From Mycobacterium stomatepiae (GTDB taxonomy: Bacteria > Actinomycetota > Actinomycetes > Mycobacteriales > Mycobacteriaceae): 64,000 nucleotides of DNA. Location: NCBI RefSeq assembly GCF_010731715.1, contig NZ_AP022587.1:1240001-1304000 (forward strand), in the 5' to 3' direction. Positions 34,067-43,967 of the stretch are shown here, piece after piece. Under the pieces are notes generated by a model. That model searched no databases and had not been told where the DNA came from. It saw only the letters and a program-made list of their open reading frames with translations. Made by a program: the position numbers and the translations under genes. How positions within the stretch are numbered: the stretch's first letter is position 1; the number at the start of each line of letters is the position of its first letter.

Positions 34067-34705
34067 CCGCTCGCAGGCTGATTCCACGGCCAGGGCGAAC
34101 TCGCGCTGGGCCAGATCTCGGGCGCCGGATTCCAGCCGCCGCCAGCCCAGTGGCGGCGCCACCAGATCGACCCCGGCGACCCGCTCCGCGTCGACGTCGA
34201 CGTCGACGTCGACCCGGGCATACAGCAGCTCGCCGGGGCCGACACCGGCCCGCTCGGCGGCCGCCGCGATAGCGGCGTAGCCCAGGTCCCACACCTCGAA
34301 GTCGGGCTCGACCGGCCAAGCGTGCGACTGCTGCCCGCCGAGAAAGATCAACACCGACTGCGCCGTCGCACCCGGCAGCGTTGGCACACCGGCCTTCTCG
34401 AGGTCGTCGAAGTAGCGCGCGCTGAGATTCCAGGCCACCACCGCGGGCGGATTCAGCAGGTTCTTGACGCGGGCGGTCCACGCCAGGAACTCGTCGAGCC
34501 GGGCGGCGACGTCGTCGATGGTGCGCAGGAGCACCAGATCCGCATCGCGGGTGTCGGGGTCGTCCCAGGACAGCCAGCGCGCGTGCAGACCGCGCCGCCG
34601 CAGCGCCACGATCAGCCCCGCATCGTCGCCCTGGCCGCGGGGATGCTGGGGACATCCGGCCAGCACAATGCGGGGGTGAAAGACGTCCGGACGGGCAAGC
34701 TTCAT
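34031..34705 (-). CDS. ATP-grasp-like protein lacking the central domain (Rv1455-like)
   Basis: A 224-residue protein. The N-terminal pre-ATP-grasp part (PRIVLAGCPQHPRGQGDDAG, ADLVLLRTIDDV, AWNLSARYFDDLEKAGVPTLP) and C-terminal part (SVLIFLGGQQSHA, ELLYARVD, the final helix with CERLGL) resemble solitary actinobacterial ATP-grasp proteins. The usual middle part, with the ATP-binding lysine strands, is missing: residue 116 passes directly into SVLIFLGG. A VDVDVDVD run (166-172) is coded by a hexanucleotide repeat. The gene is probably non-catalytic or decaying. Its start is divergent from qor; its end overlaps ctaA by 36 bases. Confidence 0.7.
   Translation of the reverse strand: MKLARPDVFHPRIVLAGCPQHPRGQGDDAGLIVALRRRGLHARWLSWDDPDTRDADLVLLRTIDDVAARLDEFLAWTARVKNLLNPPAVVAWNLSARYFDDLEKAGVPTLPGATAQSVLIFLGGQQSHAWPVEPDFEVWDLGYAAIAAAAERAGVGPGELLYARVDVDVDVDAERVAGVDLVAPPLGWRRLESGARDLAQREFALAVESACERLGLGPFSHRGP
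34189..34213. repeat. Hexanucleotide tandem repeat (CGTCGA) x4
   Basis: Four perfect copies of CGTCGA plus one base, inside the ATP-grasp-like gene, coding Val-Asp repeats on the minus strand. The repeat is a multiple of three, so copy-number change would not shift frame. It may vary between strains. Confidence 0.8.
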
Positions 34706-34724
34706 GCCCGAGCATGATAGCCAT

Positions 34725-35699
34725 ATGCACGCAATCGAAGTCAGTGAAACTGGCGGCCCCGAGGTCCTGCGCTACGTCGACACGTCACAACCCTCGCCGG
34801 GCCACGGCGAGCTGCTGATCAAGGCCGAGGCCATCGGTGTCAACTTCATTGATACGCATTTCCGATCCGGGCAATACCCGCGCGAGGTGCCGTTCGTCCT
34901 CGGTTCCGAGGTGTGCGGCACCGTCGCGGCCCTCGGCGAGGGGGCCGAAGGCTTCCAGGTCGGCGACCGGGTGGTTTGCGCCGCGGCGTCCGGCGCCTAT
35001 GCCGAATTCGCGACGGCACCAGCGCATTTGACCGCCAAAGTGCCCGACGATGTCAGCGCCGACGTGGCCGCCTCGGTGCTGTTGAAGGGCCTGACCGCGC
35101 ACTACCTGCTGAAGTCGGTGTATCCGGCGCAAGCCGGTGACGCGGTGCTGGTGCACGCCGGGGCGGGCGGCGTCGGGCTGATCCTGAGCCAATGGGCGCA
35201 CCTGCTCGGCGTCCGGGTCATCACCACAGTCTCCACACCCGAGAAGGCCGCGTTGTCCAAGCGGGCCGGCGCCGACGAGGTGCTGTCCTACCCGGACGAC
35301 GCCGCGCAGTTCGGTCAGCAGATTCGCGAACTCACCGCAGGTGTCGGTGTCGCCGCGGTGTACGACGGCGTCGGCGCAACCACGTTCGACGCCAGCCTCG
35401 CCAGCCTCGCGGTCCGCGGCACGCTGGCGTTGTTCGGAGCCGCCAGCGGACCCGTACCGCCGGTGGACCCGCAGCGGCTCAACGCCGCCGGCTCGGTGTT
35501 CCTGACCCGCCCGACGCTGGCTCACTTCATGCGCACCGGCCAGGAATTCAGCTGGCGCGCCGACGAATTGTTCGAGGCGGTGGCCTCCGGTGCGATCAAC
35601 ATCGAAGTCGGACACCGCTATCCGCTGGCCGAAGCGACCCGCGCCCATCAGGACCTGCAGGGCCGCAAGACCGCCGGCTCAATTGTGTTGCTGCCCTAG
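34725..35699 (+). CDS. qor: NADPH:quinone oxidoreductase (zinc-free MDR family)
   Basis: A 324-residue medium-chain dehydrogenase/reductase of the quinone oxidoreductase type (Rv1454c-like). Signature elements: NFIDTHFRSGQYP near 40-52, the dinucleotide motif HAGAGGVGLI near 146, and YDGVGATTFDASL. The zinc-binding cysteines of alcohol dehydrogenases are absent. I chose the ATG at 34725 (MHAIEVSETGG), as in the family; an ATG at 34704 would add seven residues and overlap the divergent gene's start. Confidence 0.92.
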   Translation: MHAIEVSETGGPEVLRYVDTSQPSPGHGELLIKAEAIGVNFIDTHFRSGQYPREVPFVLGSEVCGTVAALGEGAEGFQVGDRVVCAAASGAYAEFATAPAHLTAKVPDDVSADVAASVLLKGLTAHYLLKSVYPAQAGDAVLVHAGAGGVGLILSQWAHLLGVRVITTVSTPEKAALSKRAGADEVLSYPDDAAQFGQQIRELTAGVGVAAVYDGVGATTFDASLASLAVRGTLALFGAASGPVPPVDPQRLNAAGSVFLTRPTLAHFMRTGQEFSWRADELFEAVASGAINIEVGHRYPLAEATRAHQDLQGRKTAGSIVLLP

Positions 35700-35708
35700 G
35701 CGAATACG

Positions 35709-36113
35709 TCAGGCCTTGGGACAGAAGATTCCGAGGATCTGCTGGCAGTTGTCTTTGTTGATCAGACCCGGCGGCGGCGGTGGAGGTGGCGGCGGCGGAT
35801 TCTCGCCGTCCCAAATGTTCTGGGCCGCATTGCCTTGCCCGAAGTAGACGTAGTAGTAGTAGGTGTGGCAAATGTTGTTGTCCCACACGACCGGGTTGGT
35901 GACGTGGTTACCGGTCGGCGGCAAGGGTTGCCCGGGACACCAGTGGCACGGCCCCGATGGGTGGTCGTTGGGGCACCCGGGCCAGGCGTCCAGCGGCCTG
36001 GGCGCGGGCTGTGCCCCGGCGATGGCCACGCTCAGGCCGAAATCCGACAGCGCAAGACCGCCCGACAGCAATGCTGCGGCGATCACCTTCTTGACGGTGC
36101 GATGGTGTGACAT
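35709..36113 (-). CDS. Secreted polyproline-containing mycobacterial protein
   Basis: A 134-residue protein with a signal peptide (KKVIAAALLSGGLALSDFG, cleavage near AIAGA). The mature part is small and Cys-rich (WPGCPNDHPSGPCHWCPGQ; ICHTYYYYVYFGQG with four Tyr in a row), followed by a run of ten prolines and a C-terminal segment NKDNCQQILGIFCPKA. I recognise the general type as a family of small exported mycobacterial proteins with the CPGQPLPPTG and VVWDNNICHTYY elements. Start chosen at 36113, just before the signal peptide; an open frame to 36182 lies upstream. Function unknown. Confidence 0.8.
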   Translation of the reverse strand: MSHHRTVKKVIAAALLSGGLALSDFGLSVAIAGAQPAPRPLDAWPGCPNDHPSGPCHWCPGQPLPPTGNHVTNPVVWDNNICHTYYYYVYFGQGNAAQNIWDGENPPPPPPPPPPGLINKDNCQQILGIFCPKA

Positions 36114-36178
36114 GGCGTCGAGTCCTATTCCGCAGGCTTTGCTGCTGAAAGTCAGTATTGAGCCGCGACCTTTGCGTT

Positions 36179-36197
36179 GCATAGCTTTTGGCTATGC
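36179..36197. promoter_or_regulatory. Hairpin between ctaB and the secreted-protein gene
   Basis: GCATAGC and GCTATGC, perfect 7-base arms with a TTTTG loop. It lies 72 bases downstream of the ctaB stop and 66 bases upstream of the secreted-protein start, both genes on the minus strand. It could be an operator or part of a terminator. Confidence 0.4.
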
Positions 36198-36268
36198 GAA
36201 TCGGTCCCGCCCAGTACACCCGCGTCGATTTGCTACCGATCCCAACAAAGGGAATTACGGCAGCCGGG

Positions 36269-37195
36269 TCAGAGCAGCGTCGGCAGCGCGATCACCGAGT
36301 CGACCGCCAGCGCGCAGAACACCACCGCGAGGTAGTTGTTCGATTGCAGGAACAGCCGCAGCGGCTTGACCGGCTCGCCGGCCCGGACGCCCGCGTACAG
36401 CTGGTGGGCCATCGCCAGGAACCACACCCCGGCCACCACGGCGACCGCCGTGTACAGCCAGCCGGCGGCCAGCGCCAGCACCATGGTCGCCAGCACGGTC
36501 AGCCAGGTGTAGATCAGGATCTGCTTGGTGACCTGGCGCTCGGTCGCCACCGCGGGGAGCATCGGGACGCCCGCCGCCTTGTAGTCGTCCTTGTACCGCA
36601 TGGCCAGCGCCCAGGTGTGCGGCGGCGTCCAGAAGAAGATGATCGCGAACATCGCCAGCGCCGGCCAGCCGATCGTGCCGGTGACGGCCGACCAGCCGAT
36701 CATCACCGGCATGCACCCGGCCGCTCCGCCCCAGACGACGTTTTGCGAGGTGCGCCGCTTGAGCAGCAACGTGTACACGAACACGTAGAACGCGATCGTG
36801 GCGACCGCAAGCAGCCCTGACAGCAGGTTCGTCGTCCCCCAGAGCCAGCAGAACGAGCCCACGGTGAGCACCAGCCCGAGGATCAGGGCATTGCGGGTGG
36901 GCACGGCGGCCCGGGCCAACGGCCGGCGCGCGGTCCGTTTCATCAACTTGTCGATGTCCGCGTCGGCCACGCAGTTCAGCGTGTTGGCCCCGCCCGCGGC
37001 CAGCATCCCGCCGACCAGCGTGTTGAGGATCAGCAACGGGTCGACGTGGCCACGGTGGGCCAGCAGCATCGCGGGAATCGCGGTGACCAGCAGCAGCTCA
37101 ATGACGCGCGGCTTCGTCAGCGCTAGGTAGGCCAGCACCGTGCCGCGTATTCGGCTCGCCGCTCGGGTTGGCTCTAGGCGCCCGCGAACGCTCAC
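36269..37195 (-). CDS. ctaB: Protohaem IX farnesyltransferase (haem O synthase)
   Basis: A 308-residue UbiA-family polytopic prenyltransferase (Rv1451-like) that adds a farnesyl group to haem B giving haem O. The first Asp-rich motif is [20 protein letters not shown] near 81-100; the second is [13 protein letters not shown] near 201-213. Nine hydrophobic segments are visible. Its product is oxidised by CtaA. It is divergent from tkt with a 263-base gap. Confidence 0.95.
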   Translation of the reverse strand: MSVRGRLEPTRAASRIRGTVLAYLALTKPRVIELLLVTAIPAMLLAHRGHVDPLLILNTLVGGMLAAGGANTLNCVADADIDKLMKRTARRPLARAAVPTRNALILGLVLTVGSFCWLWGTTNLLSGLLAVATIAFYVFVYTLLLKRRTSQNVVWGGAAGCMPVMIGWSAVTGTIGWPALAMFAIIFFWTPPHTWALAMRYKDDYKAAGVPMLPAVATERQVTKQILIYTWLTVLATMVLALAAGWLYTAVAVVAGVWFLAMAHQLYAGVRAGEPVKPLRLFLQSNNYLAVVFCALAVDSVIALPTLL

Positions 37196-37458
37196 GCAAT
37201 AACTCCTCGGGGTCGCAGCAGGGCGCAGGATCTACTACGCGCGATGGTAGGCCGCGTTGGCACCGCGGCCTGCCTCCAGGGTCTATTCACACAGAATTTC
37301 CCGACGGCGGCACCGATCGCAAGCTTTGAGACGTCGGGGCGTCATATCCGGGGAAGCGCCCGGGACTACCCCCAATCCCGCACTGCAAACGCTGGCACTC
37401 CCGCACTAGGGTGAAGATTGATCTGCGCTACGACTTACGGCCACCCAAGGATGAGTCT

Positions 37459-39549
37459 GTGACCACTCTCGAAGAGATCTCCACGCTGACCAGTCCGCAC
37501 CACCCCGACGACTGGACCGAAATCGACTCGGCCGCCGTCGACACCGTGCGAGTGCTGGCCGCCGACGCGGTGCAGAAGGTCGGCAACGGCCACCCCGGGA
37601 CCGCGATGAGCCTGGCGCCGCTGGCCTACACCCTGTTCCAGCGCGCGATGACCCACGACCCCAGCGACCAGCACTGGTTGGGCCGCGACCGGTTCGTCCT
37701 CTCTGCCGGGCACAGCAGCCTGACCCTGTACCTGCAGCTCTACCTGGGTGGTTTCGGTCTGGAACTGTCCGACATCGAGGCGCTGCGCACCTGGGGCTCC
37801 AAGACTCCCGGCCACCCGGAGTTCCGGCACACCAAGGGCGTTGAGATCACCACCGGTCCGCTGGGCCAGGGCTTGGCGTCGTCGGTCGGGATGGCGATGG
37901 CAGCCCGCTACGAGCGGGGCCTGTTCGACCCCGACGCCGCGCCGGGGGAAAGCCCGTTCGATCACTTCATCTACGTGATCGCCTCCGACGGCGACATCGA
38001 GGAGGGCGTGACGTCCGAGGCGTCCTCGCTGGCGGCCGTCCAGCAGCTGGGCAACCTGATCGTGTTCTACGACCACAACCAGATCTCGATCGAGGACGAC
38101 ACCAACATCGCGTTGTGCGAGGACACCGCCGCGCGGTATCGCGCCTACGGCTGGCACGTGCAACAGGTGGAAGGCGGCGAGAATGTCGTCGGCATCGAGG
38201 AGGCCATCGCCAACGCGAAGGCCGTCACCGACAAGCCGTCGTTCATCTCGCTGCGCACCATCATCGGCTACCCGGCGCCGACGTTGATGAACACCGGCAA
38301 GGCGCACGGTGCCGCTCTCGGGGATGAAGAGATCGCGGCCGTCAAGAACATCCTCGGATTCGACCCCGACAAGACCTTCGAGGTGCGCGACGAGGTCATC
38401 GCCCACACCCGCAAGCTCGTGGACCGGGGCAAGGAAGCCCACGAGAAGTGGCAAGCGGAGTTCGATGCCTGGGCCCAGCGCGAACCCGAACGCAAGGCGC
38501 TGCTGGACCGGGTGACGGCCGAGCAGTTGCCGGACGGCTGGGACGCCGACGTCCCGTACTGGGAACCCGGATCCAAAGAGCTGGCCACCCGCGCCGCCTC
38601 CGGCAAGGTGCTGACCGCGCTGGGCGCCAAACTCCCCGAGCTGTGGGGCGGCTCGGCCGACCTTGCGGGCAGTAACAACACCACCATGGACGGCGTCAAA
38701 TCGTTTGGACCGCCGTCGATTTCGACGGATGACTACACCGCCGACTGGTACGGTCGCACCCTGCACTTCGGGATCCGCGAGCATGCCATGGGCGCCATCC
38801 TGTCCGGCATCGTGCTGCACGGGCCCACCCGCGCCTACGGCGGCACCTTCCTGCAGTTCTCGGACTACATGCGCCCGGCGGTGCGACTCGCCTCGCTGAT
38901 GGACATCGACACCATCTACGTCTGGACGCACGATTCCATCGGGCTGGGCGAGGACGGCCCCACCCACCAACCGATCGAGCACCTCGCCGCGTTGCGGGCC
39001 ATCCCGAACCTCTCGGTAGTGCGCCCCGCGGACGCCAACGAGACCGCCTACGCATGGCGCACGGTCATCGCCCGCGGAGCCGGCAGCGGCCCGGTCGGGC
39101 TGATCCTCACCCGTCAGGGTGTGCCGGTGCTCGACGGCACGAACATCGAAGGTGTCGCCCGCGGAGGCTATATCCTGGGCGATGCCGGAGGCGAGGAGCC
39201 CGACGTCGTTCTGATCGGCACCGGCTCCGAGGTCCAGCTCGCCGTGGAGGCCGCAAAGCTGTTGGCGGACAAGGACATCATCGCGCGGGTGGTCTCGATG
39301 CCCTGCGTGGAATGGTTCGAGTCGCAGCCGGCCGAATACCGCGACAGCGTGCTGCCGCCGTCGGTCTCGGCGCGGGTGGCCGTCGAGGCGGGCATCGCGC
39401 AACCGTGGCACAAGCTCGTCGGCGACACCGGAAAGATCGTTTCGATCGAGCACTACGGCGAATCCGCCGACGCCAAGACATTGTTCCGTGAGTTCGGCTT
39501 CACCGCGGAGGCCGTCGCTGCCGCTGCGGAAGAAGTAGTCGATAACTGA
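37459..39549 (+). CDS. tkt: Transketolase
   Basis: A 696-residue transketolase (Rv1449c-like), the TPP enzyme moving two-carbon units in the pentose phosphate pathway. The TPP/Mg motif is GDGDIEEGVTSEAS to FYDHNQISI; the catalytic Glu is in GIREHAMGAI; GNGHPGTAMSLAPLAY is near the start. I chose the GTG at 37459 (VTTLEEISTL), preceded by AAGGA; the family begins MTTLEEIS. First gene of a five-gene pentose phosphate operon; a TAGGGT hexamer at about 37407 is a possible -10 element. Confidence 0.97.
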   Translation: MTTLEEISTLTSPHHPDDWTEIDSAAVDTVRVLAADAVQKVGNGHPGTAMSLAPLAYTLFQRAMTHDPSDQHWLGRDRFVLSAGHSSLTLYLQLYLGGFGLELSDIEALRTWGSKTPGHPEFRHTKGVEITTGPLGQGLASSVGMAMAARYERGLFDPDAAPGESPFDHFIYVIASDGDIEEGVTSEASSLAAVQQLGNLIVFYDHNQISIEDDTNIALCEDTAARYRAYGWHVQQVEGGENVVGIEEAIANAKAVTDKPSFISLRTIIGYPAPTLMNTGKAHGAALGDEEIAAVKNILGFDPDKTFEVRDEVIAHTRKLVDRGKEAHEKWQAEFDAWAQREPERKALLDRVTAEQLPDGWDADVPYWEPGSKELATRAASGKVLTALGAKLPELWGGSADLAGSNNTTMDGVKSFGPPSISTDDYTADWYGRTLHFGIREHAMGAILSGIVLHGPTRAYGGTFLQFSDYMRPAVRLASLMDIDTIYVWTHDSIGLGEDGPTHQPIEHLAALRAIPNLSVVRPADANETAYAWRTVIARGAGSGPVGLILTRQGVPVLDGTNIEGVARGGYILGDAGGEEPDVVLIGTGSEVQLAVEAAKLLADKDIIARVVSMPCVEWFESQPAEYRDSVLPPSVSARVAVEAGIAQPWHKLVGDTGKIVSIEHYGESADAKTLFREFGFTAEAVAAAAEEVVDN

Positions 39550-39564
39550 GAAAGGCTGATTGAC

Positions 39565-40683
39565 ATGACCCAGAACCCCAACCTCGCCGCGCTGAGCGCC
39601 GCGGGTGTATCCGCGTGGCTTGACGACTTGTCGCGGGACCGGCTGCAGTCCGGCAACCTGCAGGAGCTGATCGACACCAAGAGCGTCGTGGGCGTGACCA
39701 CCAACCCGTCGATCTTCCAGAAGGCGTTTGCCGACGGCGACTCCTACGACGGCCAGATCGCCGAATTGGCCGAGCGCGGTGCCGACGTGGATGCCACCAT
39801 CCGCACCGTCACCACCGACGACGTGCGCACCGCATGCGATGTGCTTGCGCCGCAATGGGAATCCTCGGACGGAATCGACGGCCGGGTGTCCATCGAGGTG
39901 GACCCCAGGCTCGCCGGCGAGACCGACAAGACCTCAGCGCAGGCCGTCGAGCTGTGGAAAATCGTCGACCGGCCGAACCTGCTGATCAAGATCCCGGCCA
40001 CCAAGGCCGGCCTGCCGGCCATCACCGCGACTCTGGCGGAAGGGATTTCGGTCAACGTCACGCTGATTTTCTCCGTCGAACGGCACCGCGAGGTGATGGA
40101 CGCCTACCTGGCCGGCCTGGAGAAGGCCCGCGAGGCCGGACACGACCTGTCCAAGATCCATTCGGTGGCATCGTTTTTCGTCTCCCGGGTGGACACCGAG
40201 ATCGACAAGCGACTGGAAAAGATCGGTTCGTCCGAGGCCCTCGACCTACGTGGGCAGGCCGGTGTCGCCAACGCCCGACTGGCGTACGCGGCTTACCAGG
40301 AGGTCTTCGAGGGCGGCGCGCGTTTCGAGGCCCTCAAGGCCGACAGAGCCCGGGTGCAGCGCCCGCTGTGGGCCTCGACCGGCGTGAAGAACCCGGACTA
40401 CTCCGACACCCTTTACGTCACCGAGTTGGTCGCCGCCAACACGGTGAACACCATGCCGGAGAAGACGCTTGACGCCGTCGCTGACCACGGTGTCATTACG
40501 GGTGACACCATCCGCGGCACCGCCGAGGAGGCCAAGGGCGTGTTCGACAAGCTGTCTGCGATCGGCATCGACGTGACCGACGTGTTCCTGGTCTTGGAGA
40601 ACGAAGGCGTGGAGAAGTTCGTCGAATCGTGGACCGAGTTGCTCGACGAGACACAGAAACAGCTGAGCTCTCTTTCCAAATGA
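39565..40683 (+). CDS. tal: Transaldolase
   Basis: A 372-residue transaldolase of the long actinobacterial type (Rv1448c-like), transferring the dihydroxyacetone unit between sugar phosphates. The Schiff-base lysine is K142 in [23 protein letters not shown] (43-54) and LIFSVERH are family motifs. It begins 15 bases after tkt and overlaps zwf2 by 4 bases. Confidence 0.97.
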   Translation: MTQNPNLAALSAAGVSAWLDDLSRDRLQSGNLQELIDTKSVVGVTTNPSIFQKAFADGDSYDGQIAELAERGADVDATIRTVTTDDVRTACDVLAPQWESSDGIDGRVSIEVDPRLAGETDKTSAQAVELWKIVDRPNLLIKIPATKAGLPAITATLAEGISVNVTLIFSVERHREVMDAYLAGLEKAREAGHDLSKIHSVASFFVSRVDTEIDKRLEKIGSSEALDLRGQAGVANARLAYAAYQEVFEGGARFEALKADRARVQRPLWASTGVKNPDYSDTLYVTELVAANTVNTMPEKTLDAVADHGVITGDTIRGTAEEAKGVFDKLSAIGIDVTDVFLVLENEGVEKFVESWTELLDETQKQLSSLSK

Positions 40684-42221
40684 CGGCGGGCGCTGATGGC
40701 GCGCAATGGCGTAATCCATTGCGGGACGAGGACGATAAGCGGCTCCCCAGGATCGCCGGCCCGTGCGCCATGGTGCTGTTCGGCGTCACCGGCGACCTGG
40801 CGCACAAGAAGGTGGTGCCCGCGGTCTACGACCTGGCCAACCGCGGGTTGCTGCCACCGACCTTCTCGCTGGTCGGCTTCGGCCGCCGCGACTGGGATCA
40901 CGATGCGTTCGCCCAGGTAATCCACGACGACGTCAAGCAGTACTGCCGCACCCCCTTTCGGCAGGCCATTTGGGAGCGGCTGGCCGAGGGACTGCGGTTC
41001 GTGTCGGGCGCCTTCGATGACGACGCCGCGTTCGGGCGGCTGGCCGAGACGCTCGACAAGCTCGACGCCGAGCGCGGTATCGGCGGCAATCACGCTTTCT
41101 ACCTGGCGATTCCGCCGAAGTCGTTCCCGGTGGTGTGCGAACAACTGCACTCCTCCGGGCTGGCCCGCCCGCAAGAGGACCGATGGAGCCGGGTCGTGAT
41201 CGAGAAGCCGTTCGGCCACGACCTGAAGAGCGCGTGCGACCTCAACCACGTGGTGAACTCGGTGTTCCCGGAGGAGTCGGTGTTCCGCATCGACCACTAT
41301 CTCGGCAAGGAGACGGTCCAGAACATCCTGGCGCTGCGGTTCGCCAATCAATTCTGGGACCCGATCTGGAACGCGCACTATGTCGACCACGTGCAGATCA
41401 CGATGGCCGAGGACATCGGGCTGGGCGGGCGCGCCGGCTATTACGACGGCATCGGCGCGGCCCGCGACGTCATCCAGAACCACCTGATGCAGCTGCTGGC
41501 GCTCACCGCGATGGAGGAGCCGGTCAGCTTCAACGCGAAAGCGTTGCAAGCCGAGAAGATTAAGGTGCTCTCGGCCGTACAACTCGCCCAGCCGCTCGAC
41601 GAGACGACCAGCCGCGGCCAATACGCGGCCGGCTGGCAGGGCGGCGAGCAGGTGGTGGGGCTGCTGGACGAGGACGGTTTCTCCAAGGAGTCCACCACCG
41701 AGACCTTCGCGGCCATCACGCTCGAGGTGGACACCCGCCGCTGGGCCGGCGTGCCGTTCTACCTGCGCACCGGAAAACGCTTGGGCCGCAGGGTGACGGA
41801 GATCGCGCTGGTCTTCAAACGTGCCCCGCATCTGCCGTTCGATGCCACCATGACCGACGAGCTGGGCGAGAACGCCCTGGTGATCCGGGTGCAGCCCGAC
41901 GAGGGCATCACGCTGCGGTTCGGTTCCAAGGTCCCGGGCGCGATGGAGGTCCGCGACGTCAACATGGACTTCTCCTACGGCTCGGCGTTCGCCGAAGACT
42001 CCCCTGAAGCCTACGAACGGCTGATCCTGGACGTGCTGCTGGGTGAGCCGTCGCTGTTCCCGGTGAACGAGGAGGTCGAATTGGCTTGGCAGATACTCGA
42101 TCCCGTCCTCGATCATTGGGCAGCGGGCGGGAAGCCCGATCCGTACGAGGCGGGCACCTGGGGTCCTGCCTCGGCGGATGAAATGCTGCGGCGGACCGTC
42201 CGCGAATGGCGGCGGCCGTGA
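40680..42221 (+). CDS. zwf2: Glucose-6-phosphate dehydrogenase
   Basis: A 513-residue G6PDH (Rv1447c-like), the entry step of the oxidative pentose phosphate pathway. The coenzyme motif is [11 protein letters not shown] near 36-46, and the active-site signature is RIDHYLGKE, with EKPFGHD before it. The ATG at 40680 overlaps the tal stop (ATGA). OpcA, an activator or assembly partner of G6PDH, is encoded next. Confidence 0.97.
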   Translation: MTAGADGAQWRNPLRDEDDKRLPRIAGPCAMVLFGVTGDLAHKKVVPAVYDLANRGLLPPTFSLVGFGRRDWDHDAFAQVIHDDVKQYCRTPFRQAIWERLAEGLRFVSGAFDDDAAFGRLAETLDKLDAERGIGGNHAFYLAIPPKSFPVVCEQLHSSGLARPQEDRWSRVVIEKPFGHDLKSACDLNHVVNSVFPEESVFRIDHYLGKETVQNILALRFANQFWDPIWNAHYVDHVQITMAEDIGLGGRAGYYDGIGAARDVIQNHLMQLLALTAMEEPVSFNAKALQAEKIKVLSAVQLAQPLDETTSRGQYAAGWQGGEQVVGLLDEDGFSKESTTETFAAITLEVDTRRWAGVPFYLRTGKRLGRRVTEIALVFKRAPHLPFDATMTDELGENALVIRVQPDEGITLRFGSKVPGAMEVRDVNMDFSYGSAFAEDSPEAYERLILDVLLGEPSLFPVNEEVELAWQILDPVLDHWAAGGKPDPYEAGTWGPASADEMLRRTVREWRRP

Positions 42222-42254
42222 TCCGCGCGACGCTGATGCAAAGGAGCGCCGCAG

Positions 42255-43166
42255 ATGATCGTTGATCTGCTCGACACCACCACCACCGCGGTCAACAAGA
42301 AGCTCGACGCACTGCGCGAAGAGGCCGGCGTGGTCATGATGGGCCGGGTCGGGACGCTGATCATCAAGTCCGACAACGACACTCTGCTCGAAGAGGCCAT
42401 CGAGGCGGCCAACGCCGCCAGCCACGAGCACCCGAGCCGGGTGCTGGTCGTGGCGGCCGGAGACACCGACGGCCGCGACGCGCGCCTGGACGCCCAGGTC
42501 CGGGTCGGCGGCGACGCCGGCGCCGGGGAGGTCGTGGTGCTGCGGCTGTCCGGCCCGCTATCCGGTCACTCGGCCAGCGTCGTCATCCCCTTCCTGCTTC
42601 CCGACATCCCGGTCGTGGTGTGGTGGCCCGACGTCGCCCCCTTGGTTCCCGCACAGGATCCGTTGGGCAAGTTGGCGATTCGGCGCATCACCGATGCGAC
42701 CAACACCGAAGACCCGCTGTCGGTGATCAAGGGCAGGCTGCCCGGATACACCGCCGGGGACACCGATCTGGCCTGGGCACGCATCACGTACTGGCGGGCG
42801 TTGCTCACCTCCGCGGTCGACCAGAAGCCGCACGAGAAAATCGAGTCGGCGCTGGTGTCCGGGCTGCGCACCGAACCCTCGCTCGACGTGCTGGCGGGCT
42901 GGCTGGCCAGCCGGATCGACGGGCCGGTGCGCCGGGAGGTCGGCGAACTCAAGGTCGAACTGGTGCGCAAGAGCGAAACCATCACCCTGAGCAGGCCGCA
43001 GGAGGGGACGACCGCCACGCTGAGCCGGACCGGGCGACCGGACGCGCTGGTTCCGTTGGCGCGCAGGGAAACCCGCGAATGCCTGGCCGAAGACATGCGC
43101 CGCTTGGACCCCGACGAGGTCTACTTCAGTGCGCTCGAAGGAATCGATAAGGTGCAATACGCGTGA
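42255..43166 (+). CDS. opcA: G6PDH assembly protein OpcA
   Basis: A 303-residue OpcA protein (Rv1446c-like). It is a non-enzymatic partner that assembles or activates glucose-6-phosphate dehydrogenase in actinobacteria and cyanobacteria. Recognisable segments are [36 protein letters not shown] and [16 protein letters not shown] near the C-terminus. It lies 33 bases after zwf2 and overlaps pgl by 4 bases. Confidence 0.95.
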   Translation: MIVDLLDTTTTAVNKKLDALREEAGVVMMGRVGTLIIKSDNDTLLEEAIEAANAASHEHPSRVLVVAAGDTDGRDARLDAQVRVGGDAGAGEVVVLRLSGPLSGHSASVVIPFLLPDIPVVVWWPDVAPLVPAQDPLGKLAIRRITDATNTEDPLSVIKGRLPGYTAGDTDLAWARITYWRALLTSAVDQKPHEKIESALVSGLRTEPSLDVLAGWLASRIDGPVRREVGELKVELVRKSETITLSRPQEGTTATLSRTGRPDALVPLARRETRECLAEDMRRLDPDEVYFSALEGIDKVQYA

Positions 43167-43909
43167 GCACAACAGTTGAAGTCTTCCCGGACAGCGAAAG
43201 CCTGGTCGAGGCTGCGGGCCGCCGGCTGGTCGAGACCATCGCGGCCGCCGTGGCGGCGCGCGGGCGCGCCCAGATCGTGCTGACCGGCGGCGGCAACGGC
43301 ATCGGGCTGCTGAAGTATCTGCGCGCCCACGCCGACCAGGTCGACTGGTCGAAGGTCCACCTCTTCTGGGGTGACGAGCGTTATGTCCCTTTAGCCGACG
43401 GCGAGCGCAACGAGAAGCAGGCCCGAGAAGCCCTGATCGATCACATCGACATCCCGTCGAGCAACGTGCACCCGATGGCCGCCAGCGACGGCGAATTCGG
43501 CAGCGACCTCGCCGCCGCGGCACTGGCCTACGAGCAACTGCTGGCGGCCAACGCCGAACCCGGCGCGCAGGTACCGAATTTCGACGTCCACCTGCTGGGC
43601 ATGGGTCCCGAGGGCCACATCAACTCGCTGTTCCCCGACACCGCGGCGGTGCGCGAGACCACCCGGATGGTGGTGCCCGTCGACGACTCCCCCAAGCCGC
43701 CGCCACAACGAATCACGTTGACGATCCCGGCCATCCGGCGTTCCCGCGAGGTCTGGCTGCTGGTCTCCGGCGCAGCCAAGGGCGAGGCGGCCGCCGCGGC
43801 CATCGGCGGCGCCCAGCCAGTCGACGTCCCGGCCGCGGGTGCCGTCGGGCTCGAGACGACGCTCTGGCTGCTCGACGAGGACGCCGCCGCCAAGCTGCCC
43901 GCCGGGTAG
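43163..43909 (+). CDS. pgl: 6-phosphogluconolactonase
   Basis: A 248-residue 6-phosphogluconolactonase (devB, Rv1445c-like), hydrolysing 6-phosphogluconolactone in the second oxidative step. Family elements are [42 protein letters not shown], and VSGAAKGEA. It is the last gene of tkt-tal-zwf2-opcA-pgl; after it come 58 bases and then the decayed repeat gene on the other strand. Confidence 0.96.
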   Translation: MSTTVEVFPDSESLVEAAGRRLVETIAAAVAARGRAQIVLTGGGNGIGLLKYLRAHADQVDWSKVHLFWGDERYVPLADGERNEKQAREALIDHIDIPSSNVHPMAASDGEFGSDLAAAALAYEQLLAANAEPGAQVPNFDVHLLGMGPEGHINSLFPDTAAVRETTRMVVPVDDSPKPPPQRITLTIPAIRRSREVWLLVSGAAKGEAAAAAIGGAQPVDVPAAGAVGLETTLWLLDEDAAAKLPAG

Positions 43910-43967
43910 TGAGCAGGGTTTCTCGGACCGAGTTCCGGTCAAAACTGCGGTAGCGCAGGCAATTCGG

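Noticed and set aside
34189..34213. Possible CRISPR-like or minisatellite array
   Set aside because: Only four copies of a 6-mer with no spacers, inside a coding frame; a simple microsatellite.
37435..39855. An 806-codon minus-strand frame opposite tkt and tal
   Set aside because: Antisense shadow of transketolase and transaldolase; composition typical of a reversed high-GC gene.
43910..43967. Terminator hairpin behind pgl
   Set aside because: Only very short arms (CTCGG/CCGAG with a one-base loop) are present, too weak to call.
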